The notes: a model not told the origin generated them from the letters alone. 64,000 nt of DNA from Rhizobium sp. CIAT894 (GCF_000172795.2 NZ_CP020947.1:1925001-1989000), one strand, 5' to 3'. Counted from the stretch's first letter, positions 26,488 through 36,450 are shown. Program-made: numbers and translations.

Positions 26488-26763
26488 ATGTCGAAACAGG
26501 ATCTTGGACAGTTGATCGAGGCAATTGATCGTCTTGCGGCCGGCGGCTTCACCATGGGTGTGGATTGGCAGGTGGTACACGAAATCTGCCAGCGCCACGA
26601 AGGCGAGCAGCCGTTCGACTGGGGCCATGCGCTTTGCCATCGCATCGAAGGCGACGACTGGAATGCCGATTACTGGTATCGCCGCGCAGGCAGGAATCGC
26701 GGCACGGGCGCGATGGCCGACGAGTGGTCGGCGATGCGCGCGGAGTTCGCTGCAAAGGCCTGA
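26488..26763 (+). CDS. Small conserved protein of unknown function
   Basis: 91 aa, soluble, rich in Trp and His in its second half (FDWGHALCHRIEGDDWNADY, WYRRAGR). I do not recognise a named domain. GGGAGGTCTT precedes the ATG at 26488; an earlier in-frame ATG at 26464 lacks such a site. It ends at a hairpin shared with the converging yjhX-like gene. Confidence 0.7.
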   Translation: MSKQDLGQLIEAIDRLAAGGFTMGVDWQVVHEICQRHEGEQPFDWGHALCHRIEGDDWNADYWYRRAGRNRGTGAMADEWSAMRAEFAAKA

Positions 26764-26770
26764 GCAGCAC

Positions 26771-26801
26771 CCTGACCGCGCCGGGTTCGAACGCGGTCAG
26801 G
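26771..26801. terminator. Hairpin between convergent genes
   Basis: CCTGACCGCG and CGCGGTCAGG form a perfect 10-bp stem with an 11-nt loop, between the stop of the 26488 gene and that of the yjhX-like gene. No clear T-run follows on either strand, so termination is likely but not certain. Confidence 0.55.
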
Positions 26802-26812
26802 GGTTGTCTGAA

Positions 26813-27070
26813 CTACCTGTTGTTGAGCTGCGACCTCACCAGCCTCAGCCCTCTTTCGGTGATCCGGTAGGGCTGGCCGCTGGAGGACTTGATGGCTCTC
26901 AGCCGCTTCAGCCTGCGGAAAAGATCGAGGTCGACGCCGGGATAGAGCCAGCCGTCGCGGGTGAAGCAACTGACTGCCTCGATCTTCCTGTTGTCGTCGC
27001 GAGAAATTTCGATGCGGCCGCCTTGGGCCATGAGATGCAGGATGCGCTGCTCCGTGCGGGAAATGTCCAT
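26813..27070 (-). CDS. YjhX family protein (putative toxin, UPF0386)
   Basis: 85 aa, exactly the length of E. coli YjhX. MDISRTEQRILHLMAQGGRI, then CFTRDGWLYPG, and the end SGQPYRITERGLRLVRSQLNNR (last part LRLVRSQLNNR) match the family strongly. The E. coli member is described as the toxin of a YjhX-YjhQ pair, YjhQ being a GNAT-type protein. The frame extends upstream to 27220, but the conserved block begins at MDISR, so I start there. A GNAT gene lies 307 bp away, divergently transcribed. Confidence 0.88.
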   Translation of the reverse strand: MDISRTEQRILHLMAQGGRIEISRDDNRKIEAVSCFTRDGWLYPGVDLDLFRRLKRLRAIKSSSGQPYRITERGLRLVRSQLNNR

Positions 27071-27377
27071 GTTGAGATCCGGTATCGCGCCCAGAGGCGC
27101 GCGCAAAAACGATCTGGCGCTCTTTCGAACGTCAGGGCTTCGTTTTTTCGGGCCCATGCGCGCAAGCGGACTTGCGGGCAGGGCCTTTACCAGGTCTGTG
27201 ACAGGCTCAACATAAAACACCTCGATACGTTTTTTTATGCAGCGCGGAAAAGCCGGTCAAGTCCGCGCTTGCCGATCAAACCGGTCGAAAACCGCAGTTT
27301 CCTGCCATCATCCCGCTGCTGGTACTGGTAAATTCCGCGACTCAATGGTCTAGTTGCGGGGTAACGCGGAGGTGTCG

Positions 27378-27887
27378 TTGATCCACATTCGCAATGCCCG
27401 CGACGGCGAAGCGGAGCTATTGAGCGAGATCGGCCTGAGGGCCTGGCAAAAGGCGATGGCGTCGATCGGTGAATCGGACGCGATGATGGATGCAGCTCGC
27501 AACGCCTTTCGCAACTTCGTGGAAAACCGCTGGCTGACCATCACCGTCGTCGAGCGGAACAGCCAGATCGCGGGCTGGGCGGCGCGCGAGGGATTGGATG
27601 AGACCATCTCGGATTTCTGGATCGATCCCGTTTTCACCCGCCAGGGGCTTGGTTCGGCGCTTCTCGAGCGCATCGAGAAGAATATCGCCGATCAGGGCTT
27701 CGAAAGGGCGGCGATGCAGACCCATTCCGGCAATGGCGAGGCGATCGGCTTCTTCCGGAAACACGGCTACAGCATCCATTGGCTCTCGGTCGCCTATAAT
27801 CCGAAGCTCGACCGCGACGTGCCTTCGGTCGGACTGACGAAAATGCTCACCTCGGATGGCGAAGCGGGATACGGGCAGGAATTCTGA
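27378..27887 (+). CDS. GNAT family N-acetyltransferase
   Basis: 169 aa with the GNAT fold: N-terminal IHIRNARDGEAELLSEIGLR, the acetyl-CoA loop WIDPVFTRQGLGSALLERI (Q/RxxGxG/A) and the late GNGEAIGFFRKHGYSI. Substrate unknown. I choose the TTG at 27378, which has GGAGG 5 bp upstream, over the TTG at 27354. It is divergent from the YjhX-like gene and might be its partner. Confidence 0.85.
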   Translation: MIHIRNARDGEAELLSEIGLRAWQKAMASIGESDAMMDAARNAFRNFVENRWLTITVVERNSQIAGWAAREGLDETISDFWIDPVFTRQGLGSALLERIEKNIADQGFERAAMQTHSGNGEAIGFFRKHGYSIHWLSVAYNPKLDRDVPSVGLTKMLTSDGEAGYGQEF

Positions 27888-27891
27888 GGTT

Positions 27892-28203
27892 TCAAAAATT
27901 CGGAAGAAGGTGAGGGGCCCATAGCGGCGCCGAGGTCAGCGCTGTGGCCAATATGCCGTGGAGTATCAGGATCGCCGCCAGGATCGACCGGAACGGTTCC
28001 TTTCTCGTCTTGTGCCGCAGGATTTGCTGCGCCGCCACCGCGCCGAGGCTGCCGCCGATCAGCGCAAGGGTCAGAAGCGTCCGCTCGCTGATGCGCCACC
28101 CGCCCTGGCGCGCAGCCCGCTTGTCGAGGTAATAGACCGAAAAGACGATGAGGTTCAGCGCCAGCAACAGTGCGGCCATTTGAGTGATGTCGATCATCGT
28201 CAT
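27892..28203 (-). CDS. DUF1294 membrane protein
   Basis: 103 aa, two to three transmembrane helices. NLIVFSVYYLDKRAARQGGW, then RISERTLLTLALIGGSLGAV and QQILRHKTRKEPFR, are the DUF1294 signature. Function unknown; related domains occur fused to cold-shock domains. It ends 4 bp from the convergent GNAT gene. Confidence 0.9.
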   Translation of the reverse strand: MTMIDITQMAALLLALNLIVFSVYYLDKRAARQGGWRISERTLLTLALIGGSLGAVAAQQILRHKTRKEPFRSILAAILILHGILATALTSAPLWAPHLLPNF

Positions 28204-28350
28204 GCGGCGACACTATCATGCGTGGGTTAACCCGCGGCAAATGCACCGCCATTCGTCGAACCGCGTTGCACGCTATGGCGAAAGCCTTGCACCGGCACGC
28301 CATTTCCTTTACCTCACCAATGGAAAAGAACAGCCTGCAAAGAGTATCAG

Positions 28351-29853
28351 ATGACCCTTGTCGACGTCCGCACGCCTGATCCGAAACGCTTCATCCCCGG
28401 CGCCACCGGCGACTGGGAAGTCATCGTCGGCATGGAAGTCCATGCCCAGGTGCTGTCCAATTCGAAGCTCTTCTCCGGCGCCTCGACAGAATTCGGCAAG
28501 CCGCAGAATTCGAACGTGTCGCTGGTCGATGCCGCCATGCCCGGCATGCTGCCCGTGATCAACGAGGAATGCGTCAGGCAGGCCGTGCGCACCGGTCTCG
28601 GCCTGAAGGCTCAGATCAACAAGCGCTCGCTCTTCGACCGCAAGAACTATTTCTATCCCGACCTGCCGCAGGGCTATCAGATTTCGCAGTTCAAGGATCC
28701 GATCGTCGGCGAGGGCAAAATCGTCATTTCGCTCGGGCCGGACCGACAGGGCCAGTTTGAGGATATCGAGATCGGCATCGAGCGCCTACACTTGGAGCAG
28801 GATGCCGGCAAGTCGCTGCACGACCAGCATGCGACCATGTCCTATGTCGACCTCAACCGTTCCGGTGTCGCGCTGATGGAGATCGTCTCCAAGCCCGACA
28901 TGCGCTCGTCCGATGAGGCCAAGGCCTATATGACCAAGCTGCGGTCGATCGTGCGCTATCTCGGCACCTGCGACGGCAACATGGACGAGGGCTCGATGCG
29001 CGCCGACGTCAACGTCTCCGTTCGCCGCCCGGGCGAAGGTTTCGGCACACGCTGCGAAATCAAGAACGTCAACTCCATTCGCTTCATCGGCCAGGCGATC
29101 GAATACGAAGCCCGCCGCCAGATCGGCATCCTGGAGGATGGCGGGACGATCGAGCAGGAGACGCGCCTCTTCGACCCGAACAAGGGCGAGACGCGCTCCA
29201 TGCGCTCCAAGGAAGATGCGCACGATTATCGTTATTTCCCCGATCCGGACCTGCTGCCGCTCGAATTCGACGATGCCTTCGTGAACGCGCTCGCAGCCGA
29301 TCTACCGGAACTGCCTGACGACAAGAAGGAGCGCTTCGTGCGCGAACTCGGCCTGTCGATCTACGACGCCTCCGTGCTCGTCTCCGAAAAGGCGATCGCC
29401 GATTATTTCGAGGCCGTGGCTGCGGGCCGCGACGGCAAGATGGCGGCGAACTGGGTGATTAACGACCTACTCGGCGCTCTGAACCGCATCGGCAAGGACA
29501 TCGAGCAGACGCCGGTTTCGCCGGCCCAGCTCGGCGCCATCATCGATCTCATCAAGGCCGGCACCATCTCCGGCAAGATCGCCAAGGATCTCTTCGAGAT
29601 CGTACTGACCGAAGGCGGCGATCCCACCGCAATCGTCGAAGCGCGTGGCATGAAGCAGGTGACGGATACCGGTGCGATCGAGAAGGCCGTGGACGAGATC
29701 ATCGCCGCCAATCCCGATCAGGTGGAAAAGGTCAAGGCGAAGCCGACCTTGGCCGCATGGTTTGTCGGCCAGGTGATGAAGGCGACCGGCGGCAAGGCCA
29801 ATCCGCAGGCCGTGCAGGCGCTCGTCAAGGCGAAGCTCGGCATCGAGGAATAA
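28351..29853 (+). CDS. gatB: Glutamyl/aspartyl-tRNA amidotransferase subunit B
   Basis: 500 aa. Kinase/amidotransferase subunit that activates Glu-tRNA(Gln) or Asp-tRNA(Asn). [20 protein letters not shown] at the N-terminus, [31 protein letters not shown] and [14 protein letters not shown] are diagnostic. The helical YqeY-like tail ends in [19 protein letters not shown]. Two GNAT genes follow within a few bases, so all three may form one transcript. Confidence 0.97.
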   Translation: MTLVDVRTPDPKRFIPGATGDWEVIVGMEVHAQVLSNSKLFSGASTEFGKPQNSNVSLVDAAMPGMLPVINEECVRQAVRTGLGLKAQINKRSLFDRKNYFYPDLPQGYQISQFKDPIVGEGKIVISLGPDRQGQFEDIEIGIERLHLEQDAGKSLHDQHATMSYVDLNRSGVALMEIVSKPDMRSSDEAKAYMTKLRSIVRYLGTCDGNMDEGSMRADVNVSVRRPGEGFGTRCEIKNVNSIRFIGQAIEYEARRQIGILEDGGTIEQETRLFDPNKGETRSMRSKEDAHDYRYFPDPDLLPLEFDDAFVNALAADLPELPDDKKERFVRELGLSIYDASVLVSEKAIADYFEAVAAGRDGKMAANWVINDLLGALNRIGKDIEQTPVSPAQLGAIIDLIKAGTISGKIAKDLFEIVLTEGGDPTAIVEARGMKQVTDTGAIEKAVDEIIAANPDQVEKVKAKPTLAAWFVGQVMKATGGKANPQAVQALVKAKLGIEE

Positions 29854-29856
29854 GCG

Positions 29857-30360
29857 GTGTATTTCGTCCGCACCGCCGGCGAGCGCGACCTGGAGAAGGT
29901 CCGCGCCCTGCTGGTGGAGAGCTTTCACGCCACCTATGACGGCCTGCATGGCAAAGCCAAGGTGGACGAGCTGATCGCCCATCTCTTTACGCCGGCGGCG
30001 CTGAAGGCCCGCCTGGTGCGCAGGGATGCCGAATTCCTCGTCGCCGACGATGGCCGCACTATCGGCGGCATGGGCTACGCGGCGATGTCGCAGGCGTTGA
30101 CGAAGACGGTCATGCTGCATCTCCTCTATGTCAGCCCGGCGCTGCAGCGGCAGGGCATCGGCCGCGATCTCTTCGCCGAACTCGAAACCTGCTTTCCCGA
30201 TGCGGAAATCATGCGTCTCGAAGTCGAACCGCAGAATGCGGCGGCGATCGCTTTCTATCAGGTGCACGGCTTCTCCGAAGTCGGCCGCAACGAGAATAAC
30301 GCACCCGGGCAATCCGGCATTCCCTCGCTCATCCTCGAAAAGCCGCTCGAGGGGCATTGA
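29857..30360 (+). CDS. GNAT family N-acetyltransferase
   Basis: 167 aa, GTG start 4 bp after the gatB stop. YFVRTAGERDLEKVRALLVE, LYVSPALQRQGIGRDLFAEL (acetyl-CoA loop) and NAAAIAFYQVHGFSEVGR mark a complete GNAT domain. Substrate unknown. Its coupling to gatB and to the next GNAT gene suggests an operon, perhaps only by read-through. Confidence 0.9.
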   Translation: MYFVRTAGERDLEKVRALLVESFHATYDGLHGKAKVDELIAHLFTPAALKARLVRRDAEFLVADDGRTIGGMGYAAMSQALTKTVMLHLLYVSPALQRQGIGRDLFAELETCFPDAEIMRLEVEPQNAAAIAFYQVHGFSEVGRNENNAPGQSGIPSLILEKPLEGH

Positions 30361-30363
30361 GGC

Positions 30364-30834
30364 GTGACGGTCGAAACCGCCATTCTCATTCGCCAGGCGC
30401 GCCGGGAGGATCTTTCGGCCCTGGTGGCAATATTTGCCGCCGACGCCGTCGGCGGTCATGGTGACACCACCAATCCGGAGGCTCTTGCCGATTATGCCAG
30501 GGCCTTCGCAATCATCGAGGCTTCGCCCGACCAGACGCTTTATGTCGCGGAGTGCGGCGGCGAGGTGGTCGGCACGTTCCAGACGATGGTGACGACCACC
30601 CTGACCGGCCGCGGTTCCTCGGCGATGATCATCGAGGCGGTGCAGACGCGTGCCGACAGGCGCGGGCAGGGGATCGGCGCACGGATGATCGAATTCGCCA
30701 TTGCCGAGGCAAAAGGCCGCGGGATCGGGCGGGCAGCGTTGACCTCGAATGCAATCCGCAAGGATGCTCATCGTTTCTATGAAAGGCTGGGATTCAAGCC
30801 CTCGCATCTGGGCTTCAAGATGGCCTTGAAATGA
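30364..30834 (+). CDS. GNAT family N-acetyltransferase
   Basis: 156 aa, GTG start 4 bp after the previous stop. ILIRQARREDLSALVAIFAA, then VQTRADRRGQGIGARMIEFA and the late NAIRKDAHRFYERLGFKPSH form the GNAT core; the last part also resembles MarR-linked acetyltransferases. Not closely similar to the preceding GNAT, so this is unlikely to be a recent duplication. Confidence 0.9.
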   Translation: MTVETAILIRQARREDLSALVAIFAADAVGGHGDTTNPEALADYARAFAIIEASPDQTLYVAECGGEVVGTFQTMVTTTLTGRGSSAMIIEAVQTRADRRGQGIGARMIEFAIAEAKGRGIGRAALTSNAIRKDAHRFYERLGFKPSHLGFKMALK

Positions 30835-30937
30835 CCCGTGGCTCTCGTGGAATCGCTGGACAATTCGGCTTGGCGACGGCATAAGCGAGGAAATGAGTTC
30901 TGGTTTGGCTCGCATCTGGCGGGCACAAGGAAAAGAC

Positions 30938-31336
30938 ATGTGGAATCTTCTGGTTCAAACCTTTACCTGGTGGAACGGTCAGACGATGGGCACGCGTTTT
31001 GCGACCTGGCGTTTCGGCAAGCGCGTCGGCGAGGATGAATTCGGCAACGTCTATTACGAAGGCGGCATGTCGTCCTATGGCTTGCCGAAGCGTTGGGTGA
31101 TCTACAAGGGTTATGCCGACGCCTCCGCCATTCCTCCGGGCTGGCATGGCTGGATGCATCATCGCACCGATGTTCCTCCGTCCAAGGAAAATTACGTCGC
31201 CAAGGAATGGCAGAAGGCGCATCGCCCGAACTTTACCGGTTCTCCCCAGGCTTACCGTCCGCCGGGCTCCATTGCCGCTCCAGGCGAACGGCCGCGGGTT
31301 ACCGGCGATTACGATGCCTGGACGCCGGGCAACTGA
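30938..31336 (+). CDS. NDUFA12-like complex I accessory protein
   Basis: 132 aa homologue of NDUFA12 (B17.2), a supernumerary subunit of NADH:ubiquinone oxidoreductase found in mitochondria and alphaproteobacteria. FTWWNGQTMGTRFATWRFGK, DEFGNVYYEG, RWVIYKGYADASAIPPGWHG and WMHHRTDVPP are diagnostic. Start at 30938 follows AAGGAAAAGAC; an upstream in-frame ATG at 30893 looks untranslated. The nuo operon itself is not in this window. Confidence 0.94.
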   Translation: MWNLLVQTFTWWNGQTMGTRFATWRFGKRVGEDEFGNVYYEGGMSSYGLPKRWVIYKGYADASAIPPGWHGWMHHRTDVPPSKENYVAKEWQKAHRPNFTGSPQAYRPPGSIAAPGERPRVTGDYDAWTPGN

Positions 31337-31451
31337 GACGGCTCGACCGGGCGACCCTCAGGCCCGGCTTTTGGCCACAATTGACCTTTACCCGCAGGTT
31401 GGCCGCGCTTGACCGCGGTCTTGAACTGAAAATGTCTGGAGACGGGTACAT

Positions 31452-31892
31452 ATGAAGCTCTTCACGCGGAACATGGTCCTGCGTGCCGCCGGATCGCTGC
31501 TGGCGCTCTCGGCCCTGCTTCCACCAGTTGCGGCCAATGCCGCACGCATCGAAAATCCGGTCGCCGTCTTCTCCGGTCTCGACAAGATCACCGGCCGCAT
31601 CACGACCTTCGACGTCTATGTCAACGAGACGGTGCAGTTCGGCGCGCTGCAGGTGACGCCGAAGGCCTGTTATTCGCGCGACCAGGCGGAAGCGCAGAAG
31701 ATCGACGGTTTCGTCGAGGTCGACGAGATCACCCTCGACCGCAAGATCCGCCGCATCTTCACCGGCTGGATGTTTGCCGCCAGCCCCGGCCTCAACGCCG
31801 TCGAGCACCCGATCTACGACGTCTGGCTGAAGGACTGCAAGACGAACTCGGACGTCCCGGCTCCCGATAGCGCCAAGGCGACAGCCCGCTAA
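31452..31892 (+). CDS. DUF2155 domain secreted protein
   Basis: 146 aa. The signal peptide spans about residues 1-30 (LRAAGSLLALSALLPPVAANA, cut after ANA in the short form PPVAANA). The mature part has ARIENPVAVFSGLDKITGRI, TFDVYVNETVQFGALQVTP, and two conserved Cys (KACYSRDQ, LKDCKTN) likely to pair in the periplasm, with GWMFAASPGLNAVEHPIYDVW before the second, shown here as GWMFAASPGL. This is DUF2155; function unknown. DUF2155 genes commonly follow the NDUFA12-like gene in alphaproteobacteria, as here. Confidence 0.9.
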   Translation: MKLFTRNMVLRAAGSLLALSALLPPVAANAARIENPVAVFSGLDKITGRITTFDVYVNETVQFGALQVTPKACYSRDQAEAQKIDGFVEVDEITLDRKIRRIFTGWMFAASPGLNAVEHPIYDVWLKDCKTNSDVPAPDSAKATAR

Positions 31893-32072
31893 CCTGTTTC
31901 GCGTCGCGGTCTCCCCGACCATACAGAGCAACGAAGCGCCTTGAATTGCTCGAACTTGCTTTGTTGATCTGGCATCGGTCTCTCCTTGAATTCACGCAGA
32001 AACGCGCCTGGAAGCAGCGCGGCTCTGCCTTCAAAAGGATCGGCATGCCAATCGGCGGTCGGTTGCCGGCGC

Positions 32073-32738
32073 TCAGAGATCGAAAGTCAGCTTGCTCAAC
32101 TGGCTTCCTGCCGCGTCGAAATTACCGGCTCTCAACCAGCGCTCGTAGCCGGCGCGCAATTGCGGCCATTCGCTGTCGAGGATTGAGAACCATGCCGTGT
32201 CGCGATTGAGGCCCTTGACCACCATATGCTGCCGGAAGAGGCCTTCAAAACGGAACCCGAACCGTTCGGCCGCCCTCTTCGACGGCAGATTGAGATCGTG
32301 GCATTTCCATTCGAAACGCCGGTAACCCAGGCCGAAGGCGTAGTCGGCAAACAGGAACAGCGCTTCTGTCGCCACGCGCGAGCGGGTAATCGCTGGTCCC
32401 CACATGATGCTGCCGATCTCAATTACACCATGCGTCCTGTCGATACGCATGAGCGCCTGTCGCCCCTCGGCCCGGCCGGTCTTCTTGTCGATGACAGCGA
32501 AGAACAATGGATCGGTGCTCGCCGACGCTTTTTGCGCCCATTGTACAAGTTCCGCCAAGCCGGATGGCGCTTGTTCGAAGAGATATCGAAACCGGTCATC
32601 GGCACCTGGCGCCGATGCTGCCTCGTACAGCGAGGCTGAATGCTGGTCAGGGTCGAGCGGTTCCAGCCGCACATAGGACCCATTCAATGTTTTGCGCTCT
32701 GGCGCTGGAGCGCCCTTCCAATTGGTAAGATTCACCAA
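32073..32738 (-). CDS. GNAT family acetyltransferase, RimJ/RimL-like
   Basis: 221 aa. LNGSYVRLEPLDPDQHSASL, FAVIDKKTGRAEGRQALMRI, IEIGSIMWGPAITRSRVATE and RRFEWKCHDLNLPSKRAAER (then FGFRFEGLFRQHMV) are typical of the RimJ/RimL branch that acetylates protein N-termini or small molecules. The substrate cannot be told. It stands alone between two gene-poor gaps; 32739-32988 upstream shows no gene I can support. Confidence 0.9.
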   Translation of the reverse strand: MVNLTNWKGAPAPERKTLNGSYVRLEPLDPDQHSASLYEAASAPGADDRFRYLFEQAPSGLAELVQWAQKASASTDPLFFAVIDKKTGRAEGRQALMRIDRTHGVIEIGSIMWGPAITRSRVATEALFLFADYAFGLGYRRFEWKCHDLNLPSKRAAERFGFRFEGLFRQHMVVKGLNRDTAWFSILDSEWPQLRAGYERWLRAGNFDAAGSQLSKLTFDL

Positions 32739-32988
32739 TGCACCTCCTGAACAAGCCGACCATTGCGATCATCGTGTAAAATCGAGTCCCTCAATGCCAC
32801 AATTTTGGTACGGCCGACCCGTCCATTTTTCACAATCTGCCCAGACCAATTTCGGCACGTCTATGCGCCGACTGCCTCAACCATTGAGCCAGAAGAGGCC
32901 GCTCGCTTCGGCGGGGATGTTGCCACAATGGTAGCGTTTGACCGTGTCGAACAGCTCTGACAGCAGTCCATCTTGACGCGCGCAAGCC

Positions 32989-33918
32989 TTATGCAGTGGG
33001 TGTCTTGTTCCTCGTGAAAAGACCCTTGGCAAAGCGAAGCGCGCCGCCAGCCACGACGACGATGAGGATGCCGGCTTTTTTGAGGAAGACGGCCGCAAGC
33101 GCCAGCAGCCCCACCTTTGCGGCGATCTTGGCGCCCGCGCCGGCGGCGATCATTCCCGCCATTCCGTAGGCAGCGATCTTGTCGCCTTCGACGTAGTCGG
33201 TATAGGCCATTCCCGTGTCGAACTGCACGAGCGTCGTGACGGTCGGAATAACCGCCTCGATCTCCTTCAACTGGTTCAGGCCGGCAACGAAGTCGAACTC
33301 AAATACGCCCTGGCGGCCGAGGGTCCGCACGGAATAGTTCAGGGTGTGGGGCGCCCGCATGTCATCGCCGAACAACAGATCGCGCGCCCAGTGCATCGCA
33401 TGCGCGGATTTGTCGTAATGCGGCGTCGAGGCCCACCCGATAAGCGTGATCTTTTGAAAACCCTGCTTCTCGCGCTCGACGTTGTTTTCCCGGATGGAAT
33501 CTTTGATGTTCTGCAGCAGTTCGTCGTAATTGGTCGTCGCGGCATCGGCGTCGGAGACATAGCCGTCGGCGCTGTATTGCACGACGGAACCCCAGGCCTC
33601 GATATCGGTCGGCGCGTATTTCGCCGGGAAGATCATCCCCATCGTTCCCTCCGCCGCCTGCGGGGGATTTCCCCAGATGTCGACAAGCACCGTCTTCGTG
33701 TCGGCGGGATTGAGATAATAGAAGCCTTGCGGCACGTTCAGCGTCGCCTTCGCGGCAGGCAGCTTGATTGCTCCCTGCTGAAAATCGAGCTTTTCCAGCA
33801 ACGGCTTTTCCGCGTCGGAAAAGTCGCTCCTGTCCGGGAACATCTCCTGGTAAGGGCGGGCGCCGGCCTGAGCTGTGAACAAGGCGAAAAGGATCGCGGC
33901 TGCAAAATATCGTTTCAA
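32989..33918 (-). CDS. DUF2167 membrane protein
   Basis: 309 aa. Signal peptide at the N-terminus (YFAAAILFALFTAQAGA), an exported domain with GFYYLNPADTKTVLVDIWGN and WGSVVQYSADGYVSDADAA, ITLIGWASTPHYDKSAHAMH, and a hydrophobic C-terminal region near KIAAKVGLLALAAVFLKKAG followed by a basic tail. These are DUF2167 features. Function unknown; in other bacteria the domain occurs in membrane stress-related loci. Confidence 0.88.
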   Translation of the reverse strand: MKRYFAAAILFALFTAQAGARPYQEMFPDRSDFSDAEKPLLEKLDFQQGAIKLPAAKATLNVPQGFYYLNPADTKTVLVDIWGNPPQAAEGTMGMIFPAKYAPTDIEAWGSVVQYSADGYVSDADAATTNYDELLQNIKDSIRENNVEREKQGFQKITLIGWASTPHYDKSAHAMHWARDLLFGDDMRAPHTLNYSVRTLGRQGVFEFDFVAGLNQLKEIEAVIPTVTTLVQFDTGMAYTDYVEGDKIAAYGMAGMIAAGAGAKIAAKVGLLALAAVFLKKAGILIVVVAGGALRFAKGLFTRNKTPTA

Positions 33919-33994
33919 AATTCTATCCCCCGTTGCAGGCGCCGAACCTATTCAAATCGGCTCGAAAATCAACGCTGGGATGAAAGGATCGCGC

Positions 33995-34609
33995 TTAAAA
34001 CTTGAGGTGTGGCGATTCCATCGCGGCTGCAAGCATCAGGGCATAATCGGCCTTCGGAACATCGATCGCTCCGAACGTCTTCAGGTGCTCGGTGGTGAAC
34101 TGCGTGTCGAGCAGGGTGAAGCCCTTTTCCCTGAGCCGTTCGACCAGATGCACGAGGCAGATTTTCGAGGCATCCGTCCGGCGCGAAAACATGCTTTCGC
34201 CGAAGAAGGCCGAGCCGAGCGAGACGCCGTAGAGGCCGCCGACCAGTTCGTCGCCGTCCCAGGCTTCGACGGTGTGGGCATGCCCCATGTCGAAGAGTGT
34301 CGCGTAAAGCGATCGGATCGTTTTGTTGATCCAGGTGCTCGGGCGACCGGATGTTTCCTCCGCGCAAGCCGCGATCACCTGGTCGAAAGCGTGATCGAAA
34401 CGGATCTCGAAGGGTTTCCTGCGCACCGTCTTGGCAAGGCTCTTCGACACGTGGAAATGGTCGAGCGGCAGCACGCCACGCAGCTCCGGCTCGACCCAGA
34501 AAATCTCCGGGTCGTCGGCGGATTCGGCCATCGGGAAGAGGCCGATGGAATAGGCGCGCAGGAGAATGTCAGGGGTGATGCCTGGTGACTTCCTGCGCGA
34601 TCCTGCCAT
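33995..34609 (-). CDS. aat: Leucyl/phenylalanyl-tRNA--protein transferase
   Basis: 204 aa. Adds Leu or Phe from tRNA to N-terminal Arg/Lys of proteins, marking them for ClpS/Clp[59 protein letters not shown] and [20 protein letters not shown] are the conserved blocks. It is the last gene of aroQ-accB-accC-aat, 7 bp after accC; this order is common in Rhizobiales. Confidence 0.97.
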   Translation of the reverse strand: MAGSRRKSPGITPDILLRAYSIGLFPMAESADDPEIFWVEPELRGVLPLDHFHVSKSLAKTVRRKPFEIRFDHAFDQVIAACAEETSGRPSTWINKTIRSLYATLFDMGHAHTVEAWDGDELVGGLYGVSLGSAFFGESMFSRRTDASKICLVHLVERLREKGFTLLDTQFTTEHLKTFGAIDVPKADYALMLAAAMESPHLKF

Positions 34610-34616
34610 TCCTGTC

Positions 34617-35966
34617 CTATGCCGCCGGTGCGTTGGCGAGGTAGTGTTCCAGCCAGTGGATGTCGTAATCGCCGTTGGCGATGTCCTGGTTGGAGACGAG
34701 ATCCTGGAACAGCGGCAGCGTCGTATTGATGCCGTCGACGACGAATTCGTCGAGTGCGCGACGCAGTCGCATCATGCATTCGACGCGGGTACGGCCGTGA
34801 ACGATCAGCTTGCCGATCAGGCTGTCGTAATAAGGCGGAATCTTGTAGCCCTGATAGGCGCCCGAATCGATGCGCACGCCAAGGCCGCCCGGTGCATGGA
34901 AATGCGTGATCGTGCCGGGCGAGGGCACGAAGGTGCGCGGATGCTCGGCATTGATGCGGCACTCGATGGCGTGGCCGGAAAAATGCACCTCATCCTGCGT
35001 CACCGACAGACCGCCGCCGGAGGCGACGCGGATCTGTTCGTGCACGAGGTCGATGCCGGTGATCGCTTCGGTGATCGGATGCTCCACCTGCAGGCGGGTG
35101 TTCATTTCGATGAAATAGAACTCGCCGTTCTCGTAGAGGAATTCGATCGTGCCGGCGCCGCGATATTTCAGCTTCTTCATGGCGTCGGCGCAGATCTGGC
35201 CGATCTTCATGCGCTGCTCGACGTTGAGCGCCGGCGAATTCGCCTCTTCCCAGACCTTCTGGTGGCGGCGCTGCAGCGAGCAGTCGCGTTCGCCAAGATG
35301 GATGGCATTGCCTTCGCCATCACCGAACACCTGGATTTCGATGTGGCGCGGCTTGCCGAGATATTTTTCCATATAGACGGCATCGTTGCCGAAGGCGGCT
35401 GCCGCTTCCGTGCGCGCCGTCGACCAGGCCTCGATCAGGTCGGCCTCGCTCTTGGCGACCTTCATGCCGCGTCCGCCGCCGCCGGCGGTTGCCTTGATCA
35501 GCACGGGATAGCCGATTTCGGCGGCCGTCTTCAGCGCATCCTCTTCGGTCTTCACTTCGCCGTCCGAACCAGGAACGACCGGAATGCCGAGTTCCAGCGC
35601 CGTTGTTTTGGCGGTGATCTTGTCGCCCATGATGCGGATATGGTCCGCCGTCGGCCCGATGAAGGTGATGCCGTGGGCTTCGAGGATATCGGCGAACTTG
35701 GCATTTTCCGACAGAAAGCCGTAGCCCGGATGCACGGCATCGGCGCCGGTGATCTCGCAGGCGGCGACGATCTGGTGGATATTGAGATAGCTCTCGCGCG
35801 AAGACGGCGGGCCGATGCAAACACTTTCGTCGGCAAGGCGCACATGCATGGCATCGGCATCGGCGGTGGAATGAACCACGACGCAGGCAATGCCGAGTTC
35901 CTTGCAGGCCCGGAGCACGCGAAGGGCGATTTCCCCGCGATTGGCGATGAGGATTTTCGAAATCAT
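34617..35966 (-). CDS. accC: Acetyl-CoA carboxylase, biotin carboxylase subunit
   Basis: 449 aa. ATP-dependent carboxylation of biotin on AccB, the first committed step of fatty-acid synthesis. [20 protein letters not shown], the ATP-grasp loop [40 protein letters not shown] and [20 protein letters not shown] are all present. Start set at MISKIL, 10 bp after accB; the frame upstream overlaps accB and is not conserved. Confidence 0.98.
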   Translation of the reverse strand: MISKILIANRGEIALRVLRACKELGIACVVVHSTADADAMHVRLADESVCIGPPSSRESYLNIHQIVAACEITGADAVHPGYGFLSENAKFADILEAHGITFIGPTADHIRIMGDKITAKTTALELGIPVVPGSDGEVKTEEDALKTAAEIGYPVLIKATAGGGGRGMKVAKSEADLIEAWSTARTEAAAAFGNDAVYMEKYLGKPRHIEIQVFGDGEGNAIHLGERDCSLQRRHQKVWEEANSPALNVEQRMKIGQICADAMKKLKYRGAGTIEFLYENGEFYFIEMNTRLQVEHPITEAITGIDLVHEQIRVASGGGLSVTQDEVHFSGHAIECRINAEHPRTFVPSPGTITHFHAPGGLGVRIDSGAYQGYKIPPYYDSLIGKLIVHGRTRVECMMRLRRALDEFVVDGINTTLPLFQDLVSNQDIANGDYDIHWLEHYLANAPAA

Positions 35967-35976
35967 GGGCATGGGC

Positions 35977-36450
35977 CTATTCGATGACGACGAGGGCTTG
36001 GCCGTATTCGACGGGATGTCCGTCATCGACGAGGATTTCCGTCACCTTGCCCGACTTCGGCGAGGGGATCTGGTTCATCGTCTTCATCGCTTCGATGATG
36101 ATCAGCGTCTGGCCTTCCTTGACGGTCGCGCCGATTTCGATGAAGGGACGCGCGCCCGGAGCGGGCGCCATGTAGACGGTGCCGACCATCGGTGCATTGA
36201 CGACGTTCGCCGGATTGCGGGAGGGAGCCGCGGCCGGTGCGGCGGCTGCTGCTGCCGGTGCGGCAGCTGCGGGCGCGGCATAGGCAGGTGCTGCGATCGG
36301 CGCCTGGACATATTGCTGGGTGCCGGCGCGCGAAACGCGAATGCGCAGGTCGTCCTGCTCGACCTCGATCTCCGTCAGATCCGTTTCGTTGAGAATGTTG
36401 GCGAGATCGCGGATCAGTGCCTGATCGATACCCGATTTCTTTTCAGCCAT
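35977..36450 (-). CDS. accB: Acetyl-CoA carboxylase biotin carboxyl carrier protein
   Basis: 157 aa. N-terminal domain ([20 protein letters not shown]), a long Ala/Pro linker at about residues 55-80, and the biotinyl domain with EAMKTMNQI, where the Lys is biotinylated. [20 protein letters not shown] is the protruding-thumb region. Start at MAEKKSG, which has GGGCAACACC upstream and fits the family; earlier codons belong to the aroQ-accB spacer. Confidence 0.97.
   Translation of the reverse strand: MAEKKSGIDQALIRDLANILNETDLTEIEVEQDDLRIRVSRAGTQQYVQAPIAAPAYAAPAAAAPAAAAAAPAAAPSRNPANVVNAPMVGTVYMAPAPGARPFIEIGATVKEGQTLIIIEAMKTMNQIPSPKSGKVTEILVDDGHPVEYGQALVVIE

Noticed and set aside
29467..30939. 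490-codon minus-strand frame opposite gatB and the GNAT genes
   Set aside because: Shadow frame over several recognised genes; composition is Arg/Gly/Asp-rich without domains.
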